DNA from: Ananas comosus
Lineage: Eukaryota > Streptophyta > Magnoliopsida > Poales > Bromeliaceae
Assembly: GCF_001540865.1 (NCBI RefSeq)
Contig: NC_033636.1
Coordinates: 2,651,536-2,715,535, forward strand
DNA length: 64,000 nt
Direction of reading: 5' to 3'
The notes beneath the pieces were generated by a model. That model did not search any database, was not told where the DNA came from, and was given only the letters and a program-made list of their open reading frames with translations. The first letter of the stretch is position 1, and each line of letters begins with the position of its first letter. The translations under genes were made by a program, and so were the position numbers. This document shows, piece by piece, positions 42,301-55,448 of this stretch.

Positions 42301-45300
42301 GAGCCCGCCTTCAGCATACGTAGTATGTTGAACCTTAACCGCCACAAACTGCTTTCCACTATTTAAAACAATGCTAGGAAGATATTACTGTTAATTACGC
42401 CGTTTTAGTGAATCACAATTTCAAGCCAATCCAGAATTATGTTGCAAAAATACACAGGAAGTATATAATTAAACACTTTAATGATTAAAAGAAAAAATAA
42501 ATTGCAATGAATAACTAGCAGCATAAACAAAAAAAATAAGCAAGTAAGCAACAACAAAACTAGGCAAACCTTACTTTCAATGGCGAAAACTGATGATTGA
42601 AAAGCTTATCCCAAACAGACTATTGAAGGAGCTAAAATCTTCTTATGGCAGTCAGTTTAGTAACTAAATGCTTACATGCTGACATTACAAAAGTTTACTA
42701 GAAAATGACTTTCAGACTCGATTTACTAAAAAAATCAAAGCTTGCTTTATGTCCCAGAAAAGGACAAATACAAGAACAATGAATAATTGTTCGGTAGAAA
42801 GTTTCAAATGGAGTAATGATTGTTGGTGAAACAACTGTCTATGATGTATAATCAAAGTATATTAACAACTATTTCTGCACGGTATGCATAAGCAGATTGC
42901 AATGATGATAAGTAAAAAAACCAGGAAAAATTCAAAAGTATCTCCAAGCTCAGCTGTCAAATATATGTTAGATGCTCAGCCAGTCGCCTTCAAGTACTTA
43001 AGCTACCCAAATATCAGCATGAAAAAAAAAAATCAAGCAGATGATTGTACAACCTCGCACACTGATGCTATAATAGGAGAGGCTTAAAGAAAACAATGTT
43101 GCCATTCACATCAGAGGAAAAAGGTTTGTGGAAATACGCAAGGGTCCCCCTCTAGTCTAGCGGAACTATTAAAGAGTAGGTATGCAAGTACTGTAATAGG
43201 TGTTGATATAATTATTTAAGTTATAATTGTAAAAGGATATGTCTTACTTCTACCAAAAATACTACTCTTATTCCTAATTATAGGTCGAAAAATTTCTCTC
43301 CATGGCCCAAAGCCAGATGAACAGAACTTTGCCAAAGTAGTTAGTAGGTCGAATACCTAAATACAGACATTTCTATATACCACATTATGACTTCTCCATT
43401 TTGATTTCCTCAATAGTAACATTATCAGAGAGGGACACAAAATATTTCCTTAAAGGAGAACTGAAATTGTTGTCGTGCGGTGGGGCACTAGGGAAAAAAA
43501 AAGGTGCATCAATTAATGCTGCAACAACCTCACCACAGTCTTTTGCAATGGCCCATTTGGTATTGAGGGCTGCTTAATGCTAGGGGAGGAAAGGAGTTGG
43601 GACAAAATCATATAGAGATACTCTTCTTCGTTTTCTAGTGGGGCCATAGAAATTATATCTTAGCCAACTTCTTGCGATATGAGAAACATGATATCACTCA
43701 TGGAAACAAATGGAAAATTTTCTATCGTACTTTCTCAAAGCAAGTAAAGCAATTTGCCCACAATCCAAAATGGAACTAAGATAAAGTAGAAGAATTCAAA
43801 AATAGAGAAAACTATTAATCACCTGTAAAGCCAATCCATAGCCTCCGTTTGGTTCTGTTTCAAAGTACAGAAGCTGTCACAGTAACACAGAAGAGATCAG
43901 CTAATATTAACATAATGGAAAGAGCAAAGAAAGAACAGAAGGTTGATTTTAGCATTCAACTTGGCAGCACTCATACAAACGCAAGTTTCTGTACCTTAAA
44001 TTTACTTTGCGCGGCCGAGGTAACTCTAACAACTATTCCTGCCTGGGCTTGTTGTTCATTGATTGTCACACCAAAAAAATGAGCGCACTGCTTATCGACC
44101 TAAAAAAAGAATTGACGCTGGTCAGCATATTTTTCTTCCTTTTTTTTCTTTTTTCATTTCATTAGCTAGTTCGTAAATAGATGACAAACATGGAATACTC
44201 TTGAGGAAAGCTCACTGCATAACCACCTTTCCAACGACTGATGATCCAAGAGGAAGCGGCCTAACTGTAACAGTTCCATTAATAGCTTCTTCAAGAACAG
44301 TAGCGGATACGGTCGTCTTTATAGGAACTCCCAGCTTGCTAAAGATTTTAAATAGTCGGCCAGAAAAATTTCAAATTGCTGTTATAGAAACCAAGGAATT
44401 AAACTAAAACTCTCTAGCCACCTGAAAAGTGCTGCAAACATTGTATTTACAGTTCCAAGGTTGGATAGATCAATCTCCATATCCATTCCTTCTCGTTCTA
44501 AAGCCTGAATAAAATATTACGGAAGAAAAACAGTAAGAAAATGCATTGATCATAGAGGTTACTAAGCACCAAGTCACCAAGTGAAGGACAACTTATTTTT
44601 GAAACTAGAAGTGTGCAAATTAAAAATAAATGCAAATAATGGTCCAGAAAGAACCAAAGTACTTCATTCTTACAACAAATAACCCACATTAGGCACTTCA
44701 GATTTAACAATAAAAGTATGTGCAGCTTTTAAGACCATACCAATCATTACCTTTCAATAGTGACCACTGAATCATAATATCATCGCTATTAAGCAACTAA
44801 TTATATCGGGAAAGCAAAAATAACAGTGGCGTAAGAGACAATAGAACTGATATACCAATTTAAACATATTCCTTCTTGAGTTAAATCTAGAAACCTTTTG
44901 CTTCAGTGCATTTTATCCCCATAAGAACAAGTGCATAACCTATAATACCGGCAATGGAAATTAAAAGTTAAGCGAAATCACTCTATCAATAAAGGAAACA
45001 AGATTTTTTCTGTCATAAAAAGTATAGCGGACTAGTACATAGTTTTTCCAAAAAAACTTTATAAAATAAAAAAATAAAAATAAAAAAGATAGGTGACTGC
45101 ACTTTATAACAATTTTATCTAGGATAATGGGAAGAAAGCAAGCTCAGGGCCCATTTTCGTTGCTGACACAGATATCTATTTGTCTACGCTAGCCAATGGA
45201 TCATGCTCTAGAAATTCATCACCGATCCTCTACCATATCTTCAAAGACTTTTTATCTTTTGTTTCACATATACATCATTCTAGTCTTCTAGATAAATGAT

Positions 45301-48300
45301 ATAGAAGTCCAATATGATGAGTATTATATTAGTCATAGTAGGCCACTAAGGTTATTATTATCTTTCTCTTAGTCGTATTAGAACTTTAGGTTTTGGGGAT
45401 AAATATGTGCCCTATTTCATTGCAATGGTGCTTTTGGATTAATTTAGAGTTGATGGCCATTATCAATAGTAATATAAGAGTAGAAAATTCATCAGAGGCA
45501 TTGCGATCCCTCAAAGAATCATGATGTGTGTACAAATGCAAATTATCCAATATCCATTAGTTGAATAGGCTGGAACTGCTAGTTTCCTGGAGAGCGATTT
45601 GGAATTAGTGCAGTCTACACAAATACGGTGCCATTGTTGAAAACTACATAACACTTTAAGCTCAACTCGGCTCATCCATCAATAGGTGTGGTCAGCTAAA
45701 TGATTCCTCAAAAGAGTTCCTCGTAAAAATCCTCTTTGTTTGCTCAGACATCATATGTTATAGCTAAAAAAGTTCCAGCTGAATAATTGTCCTCAAACAA
45801 AATTTATGATACAAGCAATATCATGATTTCAGGATTATTGAGTCAAACCACTCTAACTCCAAACATCTTCCCTTTGAACTCCACACCTTAATTGTAGTTT
45901 TTACTTCTATTGCAATAATACTTATCTAGTCAAGCTCATAAGCCCTCTACCATAGCTTTTCTTTATACACCAGTTTGAAGTTAGCCATCCTAAATTTACC
46001 AACTTTTCACCCGAGAAAACAGAAAATTATTATACAAGTATTAAATGATGCAAGGCTTGCTAATTACGTCATCTACACCTGAGTTTTCTCTCCCGTTCTT
46101 AAAATTAAGTAATTAATAATCATACCATTAAAGATGATAAAATTAAGTCTCCTTCATACAATTGAGTTACCATTAAAAAAACAGATGAGATATGACAAAA
46201 CCTCTTTCAAAGCTTAATTTTGATTAGCTTGATTTGATTGACAGGATAAGCAGATTGAAGCAAAAACAAAGCATTTATAGAGAAATCAAATCAGCATGGA
46301 AAATAAAATAGATACTTGAATATGTTTTGTATATATAATTAGAAAAACAATTACCTCAAAGCCAGCAGTATCATATTGTCGCCTTTTCTCTGGATCAGAT
46401 AGGATGCTATATGAATATGCAACCTCTTTGAAAAGTTCCGAAGCTTCAGGATTGCTCGCATTCTTATCAGGGTGATACCTGTATTACCCATGACAGAAGT
46501 TACAAAAGCTGTACTTCGCAATTAATTAGGAGTTAGAACTTAATATGAGTATATAATTTTATGCGAATGCCTCGGTAGATGCATGGTGACTGATCAAGAG
46601 GGATAGCCAACACACGTGTTCAGCATAAATTAAAACACTTGCGGACCAAGTTCAATTGAATTACGGCCATAATCCTACTGCTAAAAAGGCCATGTCAGGG
46701 TGATCACTTGGTACAAGGAAAAATGTCCCATAACAAGTTAAGAGCAACAATAGAAATGGCTTCAATCCTAGTTAATTAGATTTGAGAATAAGTATGAGTT
46801 TAAATTTCTTCAACATAGGCACTGAAACATTGTACAGTACGGCAAACTATGGTGGTGGCCGTCACTAGAAAATCATACCTTCTTTTTTGCTTACAGGCAT
46901 GACAAATTACTCACTCCTTGAGAACATTTATGCTGTTTACCATACATATGCAGACGTAAAATATTTAATTATCATGCATACATTTGCGTGAATGCATAGA
47001 TTAAATCGAACAGGAATTGTTTTCTGAAGCACCAAATGCTGGTGCTTCCATTTTTATTCATGCACCAAAAGCACATCGAGATCTAAATGTGCCCACTCTC
47101 ACATGATGCACATCAAAATTCCCACACTGTTTTCATGCATGAATCACAATATGCATCAAACATCGATCTCACATAAGAAAAATCAGTGCCAAATGTTTTC
47201 TGCATGAGATACATCCATAGTTAATTCGTGAATTATTCACGAATTATTCGCGAATTTTTTAAAATCCGAATTAAACGGCCGTTTTCAAATTTTTCCCAAA
47301 AATTCGGAAAAAAAGGGGATTTTTTTACTAAAAATACGTGTTTGCGTATTATACGGCGAGCCGAATTATTCGGCCAAAAAAAAGGGATCGCGCCCGCACC
47401 GCCCGCGCCTGCCCGCGCTCCCGCACGCTCCCGCATGCGCTTGCCGGCCGGCTGGCCCAAAACAGTAAAATACAAAAAAAAAATCTTTTCGAATTTTTAC
47501 TTAATTAGCTTAATTTTGTAGCTATTTATTCTTATATGTTTAAAAGATATGAATATTTATGCTAATAGAATAAATTTTGAGAGAAAAAAAATTTAATTTA
47601 ATAGCCGAATTTTTTATCCCGAATTTTTAATTGGTAAACGCATGGTTGAAGGTGCCGCCCCGTGCCGTACGGCACGGGGCGTAGCCGTTAACTTGGACCC
47701 CGGCGGCCCTGGGTGGCCTTAGGGCGGCACAGGCGAGCGCCGTGCCGCTCGAAGATCAAAAGCGGGCCAGCGCATGTGCCGCAGCTGTGCCCGCGTGCCG
47801 AGCCTTCTTTTTTTTTTTTTTTTTAATCTATTTTATTGGAAAACACTTTTTTTTTTTTGTTTGTATTTTTTTTTTTGTTCTCTGGGATACCACCGAGGGT
47901 CCGAACTACCCCTAGGCCATTAGTATGGCCTTTTGTTCACTTTATCTTTTATTTCTTTGAGCATTGTGTGTCTTTTTGTCCATACATTATTCTTTTTTCT
48001 TCTATTTTGGCTGCATAGCCGTTTTTTTTTTCATTTTGAAGCCTTTCTGGCCTTTTTCTTTATTATATATTCACTTTGTTTCTTTTCGTTAATAACAATT
48101 ATAATTATTCATTATTTAACAATGAATATTTAAAGCAAATTTTTAAGATTGATAAATTCGAAGAATATATCTACTTGCGGGCGAGCCCCCGCACACCCCC
48201 CTGGATGTTAGTCGGTGCCGGCCTACGGAAGCCAGGCACTAGTTGGCGCGCGAGCCCTCCGCTTCGACCCACAGGGCATGCGCCCCGCTGTCCATATTTT

Positions 48301-51300
48301 TCTGAGAGTCGCAAATTATGTTTTTGGTCAAAATTTGTCCCGCGCGAAAGTTTTCAGAGATGAATCAGCGGGAACACAAAAATTGATCTCCTAAACAAAT
48401 TTTGATGTAATATTTTTAAAAGAATAAAAAAAATATGATGTAATTGACAGTACTTTCCGGTTGCTTCTAGGTTATTATATTACTTCCTAATCGAATCAAT
48501 ATAATAGATCTTTGAAACACGATGTTTTTAGAAAAAAGATAAAAGTTTTGCTAATCATTTTATCTGTTATACACATTTTTTAAAATTACAAAAAACGTAA
48601 AACAAAAGAATTTCAATTGTTACACAATCAGCAGATCAGCGCAAGAATTATATGCAAATCTGATATTTAAAAAAAAAATTAAAAACACAAAAGACAAGAG
48701 TTTTATTAAGTTATAACTTCTACTAAGACAAGTCATTATAAATGTTGTACTTTATAAAGTAGCAAAAAATCACACACAAATGAGCCATTACATCATGTTA
48801 ATCCATTACCCTGATACGAGTATGATAGTAAGTCATACATCAGACAAAATTCAGATAATCCAACTTGCGTAAATTTTCAATACATATAACCCACTTAAAA
48901 CCAGCCCTTACTGGTAAAACCAACCCTACAAAAATTAAAATTAGCATTTTAGTAAGATTCAGCCAATAAGCGTCAGCCAGGTCCCACCAGGAGTCATTCG
49001 TTCGCATATCTAGTACGGATACGCTAGAGTACCACACGGTCGCCGCCCGCGTGCCGTCCAGCCCGTACGTCGCCGGACATGGTTAGCGGCACAAACCACA
49101 ATACCACACCACCCCGCTGAGTGACTACATTGGGAGTAGTACAAGCAATTACCCATGACCAAGATACAGTACGCCGCCTGGCGGATCCGGGACTCTCCTG
49201 CAGCCCTTGCAGAGCCTGCACCGTAGATCGCACGCCCTTTAGCCTTGGGTAAACGTATAATATCCGTATAAATCACGTATCCAAATAATTGATGAATCCG
49301 TTTTTTAGCCCTTTTTTTCAACGAATTTAAAAATTAGAAGACGAATTTTATCCGAATTATACCTGTACCGAATTTTTGCCGAATCTGAATTAACTAACTA
49401 TGGATACATCACAATGATTGCACTCTTTGTATAATAAGTCTATAAATTGGCATGGTCATATTTTGGAGTCAGATTCTGCGAACAACATTTCTGATACTAT
49501 TTTTAGCGGATCCCATACACAAAGATTGAAAATAAGTGTAGGTTAAATAATTCATTGAAGTCACAATATTTTTTTTGATATATATTTTTAAGGTTAATGG
49601 TAGAGACTAATCCCAGTTTACTCTCCAAAAAAGAGAAGGAAAAAAAAAGCATAATTGTAGAGGTCATGATTTGACAACACTGAAACTGTTCTTCATAATC
49701 AAATAAACCAAAAGAGGATCTTCACTCTCATAATCTATGATTGTAAGCTATATACATGTAAAGGAAATCAAATCCATTAGTAATGAATGTTAATATACTA
49801 AAAAAAAATCAATTGTTTTGCAATCTTGGAGGCAATTGAACTCTTTAAGCAAAGCATCCACAGTATGCTCCATCTGCCATCCGGTAAATGTCTGCATATT
49901 GTGATTTCTTTATTGTTCCAACATCAAATACTTTAGATACGTACACTCAAGCACACATCCCTGATTTGTCCATGCAACCTTAATGGCAAACTAATTTATC
50001 AACAACAAACATAGCTGGCATAAAAGGCCAGATTTTCATCTAACAGCACAAGGAGAAACTCATGAACACCATTTTAGACCATACCCAACACCAAGAGTAA
50101 AACTCAACTAAATTACAAGGAGATGGATGAGATTTAAAATGCTGAGCTATGGTACAAGTCATGCATGTTATAATAGTCGTATAACTAAAACAAGAAAAAA
50201 GAGAGAAAGATGAAGAAGAAATGAATCCAGTACTTGCTGGGATCATTTGATTGTTCATAAAGCATGCAATGCATCTTTGCACTGATACTGAAAGTACAAG
50301 ATTAAAATCAAGCATATCTAATAGAAAAAAACTTCTACTATCTGAAGGCACGGCCACAGGAAACAACAAAATTTTGTGAGTCTAAATAATAGCTAACTCT
50401 TAAAAAATGCAAGGCTGTCTGGCGTAAACTCAAGCTCCTAGAACCAAGATGTTGCATTATAAAACACTTATAGAAACTAAAACGAAAGCATATAAGAAAA
50501 GGGATACAAACAAAAAGAGGATGCGACTATAATAGATATGCGATGAAAGAGTCCGATGAACTGTTAAAGTGGGTTGCAAATTAGCAATCCATCCAGATTC
50601 TTAATTCAGCTTTTGTCAGATATCAATTTATTCATCGTCATGTGGCTTTAATCTGGATCTTGTATTTGAATAAATAACAGTTGTCCTTATAAGTATATTA
50701 TTATGTCAGCATTCTATCTGAATAGAAGACACAAGTGATAAATAAGAGAATACTAAAGATTCGAGCTATAGAATTTCTCAATTCCAACACAACTACACAA
50801 GGTACTCGTTAAATCGAATAGAATGATTTTGTCTTTTTTTTTTAAATCCCAAATTTAAACTATAAAGAAAAAAAACTAACGAGTCGCACACCAAGCATAG
50901 CAATTATAACAAATGATCAATCGAATTTTTATTCATCCTCTACATAATAAGATTTGTTCTTTTTGGAATGGAAAAAGAATGAAAGAGTTTGCCATTTTTT
51001 GTTCTATCATTGGACAAAATCGGAAGACAAGGTCAATTATTCCTCGTCTACAAACAACCATCACATGATGGCCCGAACAGTTTAGCTACGCAATTCACAC
51101 CCTTAAAGGCTCAAACTTTCAGGAACAAGTTCTAGATCGTCTTTACCTCAAGAACAAGAATGAAAGGAGTCTCAAGATCTCTAGCAGTAGAAGCTAAAAG
51201 TTGAATCTTTTCTTTTCCTCCTTCTAGCTTTAGCGAAAGGTTTTCAAGTATTTCTAAAGACAAAGTTGTTTGGGTTCTTGACCAACTCTAGTAATTTTTA

Positions 51301-54026
51301 CAGCAATTTCTCAGAGTACTGATATCACAGAATATAACAAAAATTAGTTCTAATGTGGATAAACAGAGTGAATAGAAAAATTTTGAGAAGCTAGCAACTT
51401 GTGCTACTATGCTGGCCATAGCACTATCAAGGCTTTGTTTGCGAGTAAGCTTCTGCGAATCACCTTGTGGCTCCCATGCACATTGCAAGACAGAGGTTGT
51501 TTGGCTGAAAAAATAGGACCGCAAAAATCTGCGGTGATTTGAGCAGCTATGGCTTGTCATGGAAGAATCTTCTTCCCATCTACGGTAAAGAAAGAATCTG
51601 GGTAGATACATTCACAAAAGTTGTATTATGCTCCAATGCCACAGCCGGAAGACAAGGAAATGTGCTCCTAAAAGGACCTCAAGTAACTAGAGTCACAATT
51701 GGTGTCGTGGATAACTAGAGTCACACTGAGGGCGTGTTTGGTTCGAAGTAGGAGTCGGAATCGGAATCGGAATCAAAATAAGCTGGAATCGGAATCGGAA
51801 TCAGAATGACTCATTAGCTAATTCTGTTTGGTTCATCGCCTGAATCGGAATCGGAATAAATTATTCCCATTGTTGGTGTTTGGTTCAGGTGGATATAAAA
51901 AACGTAATCAAATTAATATAGTAATATTATCTTTATAATATATTAATTTAAATTCAAATTAAAAATTAAATATTAAAAATTTGCATCAAAATTTTAAAAT
52001 AATGTCAAAATTTTAAATCTATTTTTTTAAAAAAAATTAAACTTTGAAGTTGAGTGGATAATTCAAAATATGAAACTAAATTTTGATTTATTCAAATTCA
52101 AAATTAAAATTACAATTTAAATTTTAATTTGAATCCATAAATTTAATTTAAGTTTGAAATAAAATTTGAATAAAACTTTATATAAATTAAAATTTAATTT
52201 AAATTCAAATTCATAAGTTAGATTCGAAATATTTGATTAAATTTTAATTTTTAATTTAAGTTCAAATTAAAATTTAAAATTATATATTTAATTTTTAAAT
52301 TTTAACTCATATTTTAATTAAAAAAATTTAAAAAATAAATTTAATCCGAATAAATATACATTCCGTCCGGATTCAACTTCCAATCCGGCCTCCTAGGCCG
52401 AATTGAAAAAAGAGGTGATTGGGGGATTCCATTCCACTCGGGAATCGGAATCGGAATAGGACTCCTAAGTACCAAACACCCACAAACGGATTCGCCCATT
52501 CCGATTCCGATTCCAGGGTGAAAAAGAAGCGAACCAAACACGCCCTGAAAGTCATGTCATGTCAACCTTGTTCGAAAATGGAGGAAGAGAAGTAACAAGA
52601 ATTGTAGCATACACATGACATAAGTAAATAGAAAAGGCTTCTAGCATTTTATTCTCATACTAGAACCACTAGTAATGTCAAAATTTTCAATTGAAGCAAA
52701 TTTTCCCATCTTTTTTACCATATGCATTCCTCTCCTAATCACAATTGAGAATAAAAAGAACAGAACATCTCAAAAGAGCTAAGCGGTTGTTGGTGATTCA
52801 ATTCAGCGCACATGCTATCATATTTGGTCAATCGAAAGTTCTAAAACAACTCTACAGAAATCAATGGCAAAAATGGTATAACAATTTTTTTTTAGAAAGA
52901 CTGAAGGGATAGCTTTTTTTTTCATTTCTTCCTTCATGAGATGATATTTCTTAACTAATTCATCAAACAATTAGGAAAAGAGAAATGCAACAACCTGTTT
53001 CTGCTCCAACAGTACTCCCATTCTACTTTAAACTTTTTCTTGGTTCCAATATCCAAGAAAACAAATAAGCACATAGTAAGCACATAACTTCTTGTATACT
53101 TTCTTTACGCAAACCATCATTCGGTTGAAGATCATCTAAAATATAACTCTAGAATTATTATAAGGCCAAAAAAAGGACCCAAAAACAATGATGAAAGAGC
53201 AAATTAAAACAACAGAGAGCATAACATTTAGGCCCAAATGCATGAACATCTTGTCCAGCATATTTCTTCACTTAAGAAGCAGCTTGTAGTGTTTGGTTTC
53301 TCGATTGGCGTAACACGTTCATCTTATACGACTAAGATTAATGACCTTGTAGATGAAATATGCTAACAAAAATCAAACTACTAGATCCCGTGTGGTATCA
53401 TTTGCCATTCCTTTGGTTTTCTTTAAACACCAATTATATATAACTTGATACACTGATGCAATGACTCTCCTCTTGTAGGCGTGGCTAGTTAGCTTGTAAT
53501 AGACTCCGGCCAAGTGATGAACAACAACTTATTTTTTAAATAAAATCTTGCAAGCAAAATAAAAAGTTGCTTTCAAGTTTTTGTTTTCCGTCGCCAAATA
53601 AATGCATTGAATGTACGCAAATGCAAGCAATCCACCTAGCTTTCCGTCACAAAAAGCTCATCAGAGAACAATTTATTTGGACATCCAAGATTACGTGAAC
53701 ATGATCTAAATCTAGCAAATCATCATTAGACCCAAAAATCCAGAAAAAAGAAGAAAGGAAAACAATGTCGAAATAGCAGAAGGCATATACAACAATTACA
53801 GCCAGCCAGCAGCCAGCCAGCCAGCCAGCCAGGCAGCCAGACAGGTAAGAAGGCAAGAGAGAGAGGAATGAGGAGGTGAGGGGAGTGCTGACTTGAGGGC
53901 GAGCTTCCGGTAGGCGGACTTGATCTCCTGATCGGAGGAGTCTCGCGAGACGCAGAGCACCTCGTACGGATCCCGCCTCGCCGACGGCGCCGACGGACCC
54001 TCCTCCACCTTCCCCGACGACGCCAT
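39363..54026 (-). CDS. ARG1: ARG1 / DnaJ15, type-III J-domain protein
   Basis: Eleven coding exons, all with GT-AG borders and matching phases: 54026-53893, 46478-46355, 44504-44422, 44338-44227, 44099-43995, 43873-43823, 41410-41321, 41213-41105, 41006-40858, 40780-40727, 39584-39363. They give 410 aa, the known length of Arabidopsis ARG1. The J domain (residues about 19-84) has [20 protein letters not shown], the HPD motif in [16 protein letters not shown], and [11 protein letters not shown]. The middle shows [20 protein letters not shown] and [15 protein letters not shown]. The tail has a coiled coil (about 275-350) and a Lys-rich end, [19 protein letters not shown]1 is a peripheral membrane and cytoskeleton-associated Hsp70 co-chaperone needed for root and hypocotyl gravitropism (family knowledge). 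The residue after ALE differs (ALEREGMD) from the Arabidopsis protein. The related ARL2 is an alternative label, but end-to-end similarity favours ARG1. The gene looks intact. Confidence 0.96.
40189..40480. mobile_element. Possible Tourist-like MITE in intron 10 of ARG1
   Basis: CCCATTTGGCACCCAGATT on the left is mirrored by AATCTTTGATGCCAAATGG on the right, with further inverted similarity inward (AAGATACGATGAGAGA versus a copy of CTCTCATCTTACC). No clear target duplication. Non-coding. Confidence 0.5.
41411..43822 (-). other. ARG1 intron 6
   Basis: A 2.4-kb intron between exons 6 and 7, AT-rich. I see no bounded transposon or RNA gene in it. Confidence 0.6.
44505..46354 (-). other. ARG1 intron 2
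   Basis: A 1.85-kb AT-rich intron with donor GTAATT after FE and acceptor CAG before the ALE codons. No bounded element recognised. Confidence 0.6.
47216..49402. mobile_element. 2.2-kb hAT-like DNA transposon in ARG1 intron 1
   Basis: Ends are inverted: CATAGTTAATTCG on the left and, reverse-complemented, CATAGTTAGTTAATTC on the right. An exact 8-bp duplication GATACATC flanks it (47208-47215 and 49403-49410). The subterminal parts repeat CGAATT words. I find no transposase, so it is non-autonomous. It contains GC-rich blocks at 47400-47460, 47650-47810, 48180-48290 and 49020-49240 in an AT-rich frame, some perhaps captured or nested sequence. Confidence 0.85.
47656..47681. repeat. Perfect 26-bp palindrome inside the hAT-like element
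   Basis: The strand equals its own reverse complement over all 26 bases (half-site CGCCCCGTGCCGT). It sits in a GC-rich block and resembles the hairpin repeat at 10573-10633. Confidence 0.9.
51730..52545. mobile_element. Tourist/PIF-Harbinger-like MITE, 816 bp
   Basis: Left end GGGCGTGTTTGGTTCG and right end CGAACCAAACACGCCC are a perfect 16-bp inverted repeat, flanked by TGA at 51727-51729 and 52546-52548. Subterminal tandem GGAATC units (left) and GATTCC units (right) follow, with an extremely AT-rich core of repeated AATTTAAATT words. No transposase. The 3-bp TSD and GGGCGTGTTTGG end suit PIF/Harbinger. Confidence 0.88.
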
Positions 54027-54079
54027 CCCCTATCACCGCCCTCCTTCCCAGATCCAAAATCCTCTCCCGCTCCCGCTCT

Positions 54080-54084
<5 letters not shown>

Positions 54085-54112
<28 letters not shown>

Positions 54113-54182
54113 GCTCTCTTATTCTCTCCCACAATTCCACAACAAACCCTAATTCCTCCTCCTCCTCCTCCTCCTCCTCCCC
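54085..54182 (-). promoter_or_regulatory. CT and CCT microsatellites in the ARG1 5' leader/promoter
   Basis: A (CT)n run at 54085-54112 and a (CCT)n run at 54155-54182, 60-160 bp upstream of the ARG1 start codon. On the transcribed strand these are GA/GGA repeats, common in plant 5' leaders. A TATA box was not assigned. Confidence 0.5.
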
Positions 54183-55448
54183 CAATTCAAAAGCAAGAAA
54201 CAAGGAGCAGATCAAAACGAGTTTTTTCTATTTATTTTTATTTATTTTTCTTGGGGTTTTTTTTTTTTGGGTATCCAAATCTAATATCTCCAAATTAAAG
54301 GGGGCTTCGGTGTTCTCGGATTTGTATTTTTTCTCTTTTTTTTTCTTTGTTTGGTTGTTTTAAAAAGGGCTAATACCTGCACCGGAATCAAGAAGAAGGG
54401 TTGAATTGGGAACGGGAATGCGCTCGCTACGGTTCGTTTGAGAGGCAGGTAATCGACGGCGTATGTTGCCCGGCCCAACAAAAACCGGATCGATCCGATG
54501 GGCCGCCCAACCGACCAGTCAAACCGTTTTACATCCTAGGTTGTTAGTTTGAAAACTTTTCAAGGGGAATGCTACTTACACTACTAATTTTTGAGTGTGA
54601 ATTTTATTCGGCTTTTTTGAAAGAAAAAAAATTCATTGGTTTTATGCTTTTGCAAAAGCGGGTCATTATTTTGGATTTTATAAGTCTGGTCCTTATATTC
54701 AGGAATCTGACCAAAATGCTTGTATGCCTAATATGCGTAAAAAAATGTTCCTACGTATCGAGAGTGCTGTATGGTCCATTCGCGTACGCCGAGGATAGAG
54801 ATTGACGGTTAGCGAGGATATGTCACCTTTTTGTCGGGACCTGCATAGGTTGCTGTCGACAACGCCATTCCCGAATTTCTATTAGCTCTCCTCGTTGTTT
54901 GCAGTGTAGAAAAATTCGGATAAAAGGTAGGCACGATAATTTTTAAAAATAAACATAGAATGGGAACCACAAATATCATTCTAAATAGTGCAACAAAGGT
55001 TCAAATAGTGCAACATTTTGATGAAGTAGTATGATATCTCGCTTAATTGTGTAGTTGCTCTCAACAATGTTGCAATACAACTCCAAGTAGAATATCAACC
55101 TTCTTCCTCCTCCTTCTTTCTTTAGTCTTTTTCTTCTTCTTCTTCTTCTATGCTCCTTTTGCAAAAGCACAAAATTGGGTCGTCTTTTTGGGGATGACAA
55201 ATAGTGCAACACTAGTTTAAAATAGTGCAACAAATTTTTAAATAGTAGGCTCAGATCTGGATAGTTGATATGCTGTACCCGTACCTTAAAAAGAAATGGG
55301 TAGAAAAAACTATATATATCCTACCCATTTGACTTCGAATCAAGTCCAATAAAATACGTTTAAAAGAAAGATTCAAACAGTAAACAACTAGGTAAACAAA
55401 TAAAGAGTAAAATTAAAAAATGAAGTAAATAGAGCAAGTAGGGTTTTT
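54183..55448. other. Upstream region of ARG1 and spacer before the LINE
   Basis: No gene domain seen. 55240-55335 contains a GGGTAGAAAA and CTACCCATT inverted pair that may belong to an older element of the GGGTATGGAT type. Confidence 0.4.

Larger units (their letters stand above)
46479..53892 (-). other. ARG1 intron 1, 7.4 kb, host of transposons
   Basis: The intron splits the Lys codon between LAL and YHPD of the J domain. It contains the hAT-like element at 47216-49402 and the MITE at 51730-52545. The remaining stretches (46.5-47.2, 49.4-51.7, 52.6-53.9 kb) show no domain or bounded repeat, except a short CCAG/CCAGC tandem run at about 53801-53840. Confidence 0.8.

Noticed and set aside
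43540..43660. Possible MITE in ARG1 intron 6 beginning GGCCCATTTGGTATT
   Set aside because: A matching inverted end was not convincing, so it was not listed as a feature.
54281..54481. Minus-strand ORF upstream of ARG1
   Set aside because: No domain; composition is Lys-rich from A tracts; no sign of splicing to ARG1.
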